DNA of 64,000 nt from an uncultured Muribaculaceae bacterium (GTDB lineage: Bacteria; Bacteroidota; Bacteroidia; Bacteroidales; Muribaculaceae), in assembly GCA_910578095.1 (NCBI GenBank), contig CAJTOZ010000002.1:78851-142850 (forward strand), in the 5' to 3' direction. The translations under genes were made by a program, and so were the position numbers. Below are positions 58,568 to 64,000 of the stretch, in pieces. Position 1 is the first letter of the stretch. Every line of letters starts with the position of its first letter. The notes beneath the pieces were generated by a model. That model was not told the origin of the DNA. It did not search any database and saw nothing but the letters and a program-made list of their open reading frames with translations.

Positions 58568-59227
58568 ATGGCACAAAGCAAAACCCTCCTCATACCCCGC
58601 ATACCCGAACTGGACAACTGTGTCTCGGCCGACGAAATGATGTCGCTCCTTGATGCCCGCGCCCCGCGCCGCATCATCAGCTGCGTCAATTGGGAAAAAA
58701 GCTATCCCTACCGCCCGCTGTCGTCCTTCACCATAGCACACAGCGGCACCGCTCTGTATATCGACTTTTTCTCACGCACCAACTTTCTGCGCGCGGAGGT
58801 ATTTGAAGATCTTGGCCCGGTGAGCAGCGATTCATGCGTGGAGTTTTTCGTAGAGCCTACTCCCGGAGGAGAATACTGGAATTTTGAATTCAACTGCATA
58901 GGCGTGCTGAACGCGTCGCACCGCATGGAACGCCCGGCTGCCGTGCGCCTTACCCCCGAACAACTCAAGCGCGTACAGCGCTACGCCAGTTGCGGCAACC
59001 GCCCGTTCCGCGAGCTCGAAGGCATGTTTTCATGGAATCTGCTGGCCGTCATACCTCTCGATCTCATAGGCGTGCGATACGATGGCACCCCTGTGGAGAT
59101 GCGGGGCAACTTCTACAAGTGCGCGTCCGGCACCTCACAGCCGCATTTCCTGAGCTGGAATGCCATCAACACCCCCATCCCCGACTTTCACCGCCCTGAA
59201 TACTTTGGAAAACTGATATTGCAATGA
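58568..59227 (+). CDS. Carbohydrate-binding family 9-like protein
   Basis: A 219-aa beta-sandwich protein without signal peptide, with YIDFFSRTNFLRAEV, SCVEFFVEPTPGGEYWNFEFNCIG (split: SCVEFFVEPTPG, EYWNFEFNCIG) and the end HFLSWNAINTPIPDFHRPEYFGKLIL, all typical of Bacteroidetes CBM9-like proteins. Related domains bind sugars. Its stop overlaps the fusion protein start by 4 bp (ATGA), showing close coupling. Confidence 0.85.
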   Translation: MAQSKTLLIPRIPELDNCVSADEMMSLLDARAPRRIISCVNWEKSYPYRPLSSFTIAHSGTALYIDFFSRTNFLRAEVFEDLGPVSSDSCVEFFVEPTPGGEYWNFEFNCIGVLNASHRMERPAAVRLTPEQLKRVQRYASCGNRPFRELEGMFSWNLLAVIPLDLIGVRYDGTPVEMRGNFYKCASGTSQPHFLSWNAINTPIPDFHRPEYFGKLILQ

Positions 59228-61656
59228 AGCGACTCATTATCACAACAGCTATCGCTCTCGCCGGAGCCGTGACCGCGCAGGCCGCGTCCCCGGCATGGCT
59301 TGAAGCCGACTCGGCAGCTGCCATCACAGCCCGCACGCGCGCCGATTTCGGCCTCACGCTGAAAGAGGGCGTCAAACAGATAAAACGCCTGCATCCCGGT
59401 GTCACCGATGCCGATATCCGCGACTTCATCTCGCGTGGATATATAGAAGTGATGGATTTCGACGGGCAGACACGCATGCACACCAAATCGCCACGCAACC
59501 TCGGGCTTGTGAATCCCGGCATGAACGGAGGCTACACCGGCCGCACCTCGCCGGCCACCGAGGCACGAATCGCCTATGTGGACAGCATTCTCGCTACCGC
59601 CGATGGCAAGATAGACAACGGCGCGGCACGCCGCATACGCTACCGCTACAGCGTGGATGTGCCCTACAGCGACGCCCTTGAAGGCGACACGCTGCGCCTG
59701 TGGCTCCCGGTTCCGCGCCCCTCTCAGCGCCAGAGCGGCATACGCATCGTAGAGACACACCCCGCCGCCCACAGTGTGAGCGATCCGGCCGACGGCGCCC
59801 ACCGCAGCCTCTACATGGAGCAGCCGGTGCAGACCGGCCGCGACACTCATTTCGACATGACTGTCGAATACACGGCCTCGGGAGAGTACTTCGATCCGGA
59901 ATACATAATGGAGACTATGCTCCCCTACGATAAGGAAAGCACCCTCTACCGAGAATACACCGCTATGGAAGCGCCCCACATTGTGCGGCTGGACTCCCTG
60001 GCGCATGCGATAGTGGGCGCAGAGACCAATCCTCTGCGACAGAGCGAGATGGTGTACGACTACATCTACCACCACTTCCCCTGGGCAGGAGCCCGCGAAT
60101 ACAGCACCATCGGATGCATCCCTGAATATGTGGTGCGCGAAGGCCACGGCGACTGCGGCCAGGTGTCGCTGCTGTATATCTCGCTCATGCGCACACTCGG
60201 TGTGCCCGCGCGCTGGGAAAGCGGCTGGATGATGCACCCCGGCGAGGTGAACTACCACGATTGGGCCGAGGTCTACTTCGAAGGCATCGGATGGGTGCCC
60301 GTGGATGTTTCCTTCGGGCGCTACGACAACGCCTCCGACCCGCGCACACGCCACTTCTACTCCACCGGCATGGACGCCTACCGCATGGCGGCCAACAGCG
60401 GCGTATGCCGTCCGCTGATTCCTGCCAAGCGCTACGTGCGCAGCGAAACCGTGGACCAGCAGGCGGGCGAACTTGAATGCTCCGCCGGCAACATCTTCTA
60501 CCCCGGCTTCCGCCGCCGCATGCAGGTGCTGAGCTGCGAGCCCGTGGCACGCCCTGCCGACCGCGCCCGCAGCATCATCGCCGATGTCAAGAAGCGCTTG
60601 GCCCCCGACCGTCGGCAAGTGATCGCCGACATCAGCGCACGGCAGAATTCCGATGGCATCATAGAACTGCAAGGAACCACGAGCGAAAAAGCCGTGGCTC
60701 AGGCTGTGGCCGAGGGTATGCAGGCTGCAGGGATCCCCTTCGCCAATCATATAAAGGTATATCCCGACACCCTCTGGGCACTCCCGCGCATCACGGCTGC
60801 GAGCCTGCGCACTGCCCCACGGCACGCAGCGGAGATGGCCACTCAGGCTCTCATGGGAATGCCGCTCAGAGTGCTTGAGCGCACCAACAGCGAATGGACC
60901 CTCGTACAGACGCCCGACGGGTACATAGCCTACTCTCCTGCATCCTCGCTTCACGAATTGAGCGACAGCGCCATGAACGCATGGCGTGAAGCGCCGCGCA
61001 TGGTAGTGACCGCACCCTATCAGGTACGCGCCTACACGTCGCCCAAAGCCAACGGCCTGCGCGACGTGGTATCCGACCTCGTACTCGGCAACATCGTGCG
61101 CCCCACGATGTCCGGCAAGAAAAACGGACGCGTGGAAGTGGAGCTGCCCGATGGCCGCAAAGGCTGGGTGGACGCCGTGGCCCTGACGGAGATCAGCAGC
61201 TGGGCATCGCAGGAATTCAACCCCGATGTGGTGCTGGACGTAGCATACTCCATGGAAGGCACGCCCTATCTCTGGGGTGGCACTTCCACCAAAGCCATCG
61301 ACTGCTCCGGTCTGGCAAAGACAGGCTATCTGGCCAACGGGATCATACTGCGGCGCGATGCCTCGCAGCAGGCCCTCACCGGCAAGCGGATTGAGGCTGC
61401 CGACTGGCGCGACTGCCAAGCAGGCGATCTTCTGTTCTTCGGCAACGCAACCACCGGCCGCGTGACCCATGTGGCCATCTACGACGCCGACGGCAACTAT
61501 GTGCACTCATCCGGCCGCGTGAAACGCAACAGCGTGGACCCCGCATCGCCCGACTACCTCACCACCCATTTTCTCCACGCAGTGCGCATACACGGCAACG
61601 AGGGATCCGACGGCATCACCCGCGCAGCCGACCATCCGTGGTACTTCAATCATTGA
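59224..61656 (+). CDS. Exported fusion: transglutaminase-like peptidase domain plus SH3 and NlpC/P60 (dipeptidyl-peptidase VI-like)
   Basis: An 810-aa protein with a signal peptide (MKRLIITTAIALAGAVTAQA). Residues about 250-365 are a transglutaminase-like domain: Cys311 in GHGDCGQVS, His345 in NYHDWAEVYF, Asp361 in VPVDVSF, a full Cys-His-Asp triad. From about 530 two SH3-like modules (about 530-580 and 595-657) lead to NlpC/P60 (about 665-790): Cys694 in AIDCSGL, His749 in VTHVAIYD and a third residue near His761. This second half resembles the gamma-D-glutamyl-diamino acid endopeptidase (DPP VI) family of Bacteroides that cuts murein peptides. Transglutaminase and NlpC/P60 are separate genes in many relatives; here they are fused. 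All key catalytic residues remain. Confidence 0.86.
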   Translation: MKRLIITTAIALAGAVTAQAASPAWLEADSAAAITARTRADFGLTLKEGVKQIKRLHPGVTDADIRDFISRGYIEVMDFDGQTRMHTKSPRNLGLVNPGMNGGYTGRTSPATEARIAYVDSILATADGKIDNGAARRIRYRYSVDVPYSDALEGDTLRLWLPVPRPSQRQSGIRIVETHPAAHSVSDPADGAHRSLYMEQPVQTGRDTHFDMTVEYTASGEYFDPEYIMETMLPYDKESTLYREYTAMEAPHIVRLDSLAHAIVGAETNPLRQSEMVYDYIYHHFPWAGAREYSTIGCIPEYVVREGHGDCGQVSLLYISLMRTLGVPARWESGWMMHPGEVNYHDWAEVYFEGIGWVPVDVSFGRYDNASDPRTRHFYSTGMDAYRMAANSGVCRPLIPAKRYVRSETVDQQAGELECSAGNIFYPGFRRRMQVLSCEPVARPADRARSIIADVKKRLAPDRRQVIADISARQNSDGIIELQGTTSEKAVAQAVAEGMQAAGIPFANHIKVYPDTLWALPRITAASLRTAPRHAAEMATQALMGMPLRVLERTNSEWTLVQTPDGYIAYSPASSLHELSDSAMNAWREAPRMVVTAPYQVRAYTSPKANGLRDVVSDLVLGNIVRPTMSGKKNGRVEVELPDGRKGWVDAVALTEISSWASQEFNPDVVLDVAYSMEGTPYLWGGTSTKAIDCSGLAKTGYLANGIILRRDASQQALTGKRIEAADWRDCQAGDLLFFGNATTGRVTHVAIYDADGNYVHSSGRVKRNSVDPASPDYLTTHFLHAVRIHGNEGSDGITRAADHPWYFNH

Positions 61657-61676
61657 TATCCAGATAGTATATATAC

Positions 61677-62795
61677 ATGACCGACAAGCGACCGCTGGTG
61701 TCCATCGTGGCCAATTTCTACAACTCTGCAAGTTTCATCCCGAAGCTTGTCAAGTCGGTGTTGGCCCAGACCTACGGACAGTGGGAGCTCATTGCCGTCA
61801 ACGACTGCAGCCCCGGACGAGACCGCGAGGTGCTGGAGCGATGGGCGGCAACACCTGAAGCCAGAGGCCGCATACGCGTGATCAACAATCCCGCGAATCA
61901 AGGCATAACCCGGGCCAAACAGACCGGCATCGCTGCCGCGACAGGAGAGTATATCACCTTCATCGATGGCGATGACTGGCTCGCGCCCGATGCCCTGGCC
62001 ACACTCCTGCGCGCCATGACAGAACACCGGGTGGACATAGTGTCGGGCGAGGCTGTGCGCGTGTTTCCACCTGCAGGACTTCGCACCGGATGCAACTACA
62101 GGCCTATGCGCTCGGACAGCGTGGACTACGGACGCGTGATAGAACATGACGAGATCATGGACCGGTACTATATCGCGTTTTTCGGCATCACAATGTTTGC
62201 CAGCTACGCCTACTGGGGACGCCTTTACCGCACGGAGCTGGTGAAAAGCATCAGCATGCCGCGGATGTGCAACACAGCCTATGAGGACGTGATATTCAAC
62301 ATGCTGTGCTTTGAGCGCGCACGCCGAATCGTGTTTATCCCCGACCACGTCTACTACTGGCGCTGGGGAGGCACCACATCCGGCGCCAGCCGACGCTCCA
62401 CCGGCGATTATCGCGCACGGGGAGTGATCGAACAATTCGCATGCCTCTACGACATGCGCATGAAAAAGATAGAAGAGCACTCATTCCGGAAAGGAATAGA
62501 CCCGCTGCGCATAGAACTTAAAAACGTGTTGGTGGCAGCCCTCGCGCCCATAGCGAGATATGCTACGTCCGACCCTCGCTCGGCTTCAGCCAAAGCCACA
62601 CTGGAATGGACATTCTCTCTGCCACAGTACATGGATATGGCCAAGTTGCCGCCCGGCGCCGTGGAGCGGCACAGGATCTTCAGCGAGGCCTATGCCTCGC
62701 GCGATATCGATCGTGCGTACGAGTATCTCCACACACAGTACCGGCTATCGTCCCGCTCGCGCCTCATGCGCCGTATAGCCTCCCTTTTCTCCTAA
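61677..62795 (+). CDS. Glycosyltransferase family 2
   Basis: A 372-aa GT-A enzyme: LVSIVANFYNSASFIPKLVKSVLAQTYG (split: LVSIVANFYNSASF, IPKLVKSVLAQTYG), NDCSPGRDR, FIDGDDWLAPDAL with the DGDD metal site, and AYEDVIFNMLCFERA. No membrane helix. It could act in surface glycan assembly; a link to the murein-peptide neighbours is not evident. It begins 20 bp after the fusion gene and ends 25 bp before the epimerase gene. Confidence 0.87.
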   Translation: MTDKRPLVSIVANFYNSASFIPKLVKSVLAQTYGQWELIAVNDCSPGRDREVLERWAATPEARGRIRVINNPANQGITRAKQTGIAAATGEYITFIDGDDWLAPDALATLLRAMTEHRVDIVSGEAVRVFPPAGLRTGCNYRPMRSDSVDYGRVIEHDEIMDRYYIAFFGITMFASYAYWGRLYRTELVKSISMPRMCNTAYEDVIFNMLCFERARRIVFIPDHVYYWRWGGTTSGASRRSTGDYRARGVIEQFACLYDMRMKKIEEHSFRKGIDPLRIELKNVLVAALAPIARYATSDPRSASAKATLEWTFSLPQYMDMAKLPPGAVERHRIFSEAYASRDIDRAYEYLHTQYRLSSRSRLMRRIASLFS

Positions 62796-62820
62796 CAACG
62801 ACCAACAAAACTACAAAACC

Positions 62821-63957
62821 ATGGACAGACGCAACTTCCTCAGGACTTCAATATTAGGCACAGCCTTGGCTATGAGCCCGGTATCGTTCTCGGCCTTCGG
62901 CAAGCCCACAGTAAAAGCCTCCGGCAAGCCCGGGCGCCTAAATCTCAGTTTCAGCCCCTATGAGCTCAAACTGCGCCATGCTTTCAATCTGGCCAAAAAC
63001 AAGCGCACCACCACCCCCGGCGTGCAGGTGCAACTCGAATACGACGGCCTCATAGGCTACGGCGAAGCCTCAATGCCTCCCTACCTCGGGGAAAGTGTGA
63101 GCAGCGTCACCGAATTTCTCGGGAAGCTGGGTCTCAGCCAGTTCTCCGATCCTTTCCGCATAGAGGATATCCATGCCTATATGGAAAGCGTGGCTCCCGA
63201 CAACCGTGCTGCAAAAGCCTCGGTGGACATCGCCCTCCACGACCTTCTTGGCAAAATCATGGGGCAGCCGTGGTACAAAATCTGGGGCCTGAATCCCGCC
63301 AACACGCCCAACACCTCCTACACCATCAGCTATCAGCCGGACCCAGCCGAGATGCAGAAAGAGATAGAAGAGTGCGCGCCATTCAAGGTTGTGAAAGTGA
63401 AAATGGGAGTCGGCCACGACAAGGAAATAGTGGAAGCGCTTCGGCGCGTGAGCGATGTGCCCATCTGCGTAGACGCCAATCAAGGATGGAGCAGCAAGGA
63501 GCACGCTCTTGAGATGTGCAACTGGCTGGCCGAGCGCAACTGCCTCTTTGTAGAGCAACCCATGCCAAAGGAGATGATCGACGAGACCGCATGGGTGCGC
63601 GAGCGCTCCCCCCTGCCCCTGGTGGCCGACGAATTTCTGCAGCGTTTGCCCGATGTGCAGCGCGCCCATGGCGTGTACGATGCCATCAACATCAAACTGA
63701 TGAAAAGCACCGGCATGCACGAAGCATATAAAATGGCCGTGCTGGCCCGTGCTCTCGGGATGAAAGTGATGCTGGGATGCATGACCGAGACCAGCTGCGC
63801 CGTCACTGCCGCAGCCCAGCTGTCGCCCATGGTCGATTGGGCCGACCTCGACGGCAATCTGCTTATTGCCAACGACCGTTTCGACGGATTGAAAATAGTC
63901 GACGGAAAGGTGACACTGCCCGACCGTCCCGGCATAGGAGTGGAACTGATAGGCTAA
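62821..63957 (+). CDS. Dipeptide epimerase (L-Ala-D/L-Glu type), with twin-arginine leader
   Basis: A 378-aa enolase-superfamily enzyme of the muconate-lactonising subgroup. Catalytic KxK at 192/194 (VVKVKMGVG), metal ligands Asp218, Glu245 and Asp270, Lys292 (NIKLM) on the opposite face, and the DxD pair 342/344 (ADLDG) used by L-Ala-D/L-Glu epimerases to hold the dipeptide amino group. It interconverts L-Ala-D-Glu and L-Ala-L-Glu in murein peptide recycling. The N-terminus begins MDRRNFLRTSILGTALAM, a twin-arginine signal pattern; most known enzymes of this kind are cytoplasmic. Last gene of the cluster. Confidence 0.88.
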   Translation: MDRRNFLRTSILGTALAMSPVSFSAFGKPTVKASGKPGRLNLSFSPYELKLRHAFNLAKNKRTTTPGVQVQLEYDGLIGYGEASMPPYLGESVSSVTEFLGKLGLSQFSDPFRIEDIHAYMESVAPDNRAAKASVDIALHDLLGKIMGQPWYKIWGLNPANTPNTSYTISYQPDPAEMQKEIEECAPFKVVKVKMGVGHDKEIVEALRRVSDVPICVDANQGWSSKEHALEMCNWLAERNCLFVEQPMPKEMIDETAWVRERSPLPLVADEFLQRLPDVQRAHGVYDAINIKLMKSTGMHEAYKMAVLARALGMKVMLGCMTETSCAVTAAAQLSPMVDWADLDGNLLIANDRFDGLKIVDGKVTLPDRPGIGVELIG

Positions 63958-64000
63958 GAGCCTATCCCGCACAACGCACCAACGGCGCGGCTGCAGATGC

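Noticed and set aside
59188..61506. 772-aa open frame on the minus strand
   Set aside because: It lies fully antisense to the transglutaminase/NlpC-P60 gene, whose domains are clear. It is low in Lys and rich in His, Ala, Gly and Val, the usual signature of a shadow frame in GC-rich DNA.
1..64000. CRISPR arrays, insertion sequences, phage genes, attachment sites, restriction or abortive-infection systems
   Set aside because: No regularly spaced direct repeats, transposase, integrase, terminase or defence-type motifs were seen in any frame.

Overview
The window looks like a chromosomal piece of a GC-rich member of the order Bacteroidales, most likely close to Muribaculaceae (lineage inferred from gene content, not from a search). 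Indicators are the single-chain glycyl-tRNA synthetase, zinc-less type B ribosomal protein bL31, the rpmB-rpmG-DUF4295 trio, the carboxynorspermidine route to spermidine, the PG0541-type protein behind an RND pump, DUF4250, DUF5106 and DUF6056 genes, and many promoters of the Bacteroidetes type (TTTG, about 20 bp, TAnnTTTG). There is no rRNA, insertion sequence, prophage, integrase or CRISPR array. One tRNA (Leu, UAA) is present.

Layout. 1-5200: 5' end of a YifB/ComM-type AAA+ gene, a TSCPD protein behind tRNA-Leu, then glyQS-lemA-FKBP lipoprotein (all minus), followed by rpmE2 and an outer-membrane barrel (plus). 5200-8600: a DUF1015 gene diverging from a 530-bp intergenic region that carries a textbook promoter and an extended RNA fold, then a PglD-like acetyltransferase, then the rpmB-rpmG-DUF4295 operon. 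8700-12900: dnaX, proB, proA. 12900-20400 (minus): cellobiose phosphorylase, an M3 peptidase, and an operon of two rhomboids plus an EEP-family protein. 20600-27100 (plus): HU, then a TolC-adaptor-RND pump-PG0541 operon. 27200-33400 (minus): sodB, with a long stem-loop touching its start codon, and a CusB-CusA-CusC-like metal efflux operon with a TTGCAA-type operator. 33400-37200: a gene-poor stretch with an orphan promoter, a porin with a structured leader, tatD and a prenyl synthase. 37250-43980: DUF4250, UvrD/PcrA helicase, nspC, glycosyltransferase, radC, acyltransferase and a small basic ORF. 44000-53930: dnaE, trxA, a DUF5106 protein with a cysteine-less thioredoxin-like half, mnmA, a DUF151-UVR protein, a DUF6056 membrane protein and an MFS nucleoside permease. 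53940-57100: rsmE, kdsA and a TPR protein. 57169-57669: flavodoxin (minus). 57890-63960: LysE transporter, CBM9-like protein, a transglutaminase/NlpC-P60 fusion, a glycosyltransferase and a dipeptide epimerase with a twin-arginine leader.

How the genes fit together. Most of the window is housekeeping: translation (glyQS, bL31, bL28, bL33, mnmA, rsmE), replication and repair (dnaX, dnaE, uvrD, radC) and proline synthesis. Three parts are more distinctive: the two RND efflux systems flanking sodB (drug and metal/oxidative defence), the last cluster, which reads as an exported pathway for breaking down murein peptides, and several untranslated regions with strong RNA structure or promoters that the coding genes do not explain. 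Intergenic regions not listed separately hold nothing I can recognise.
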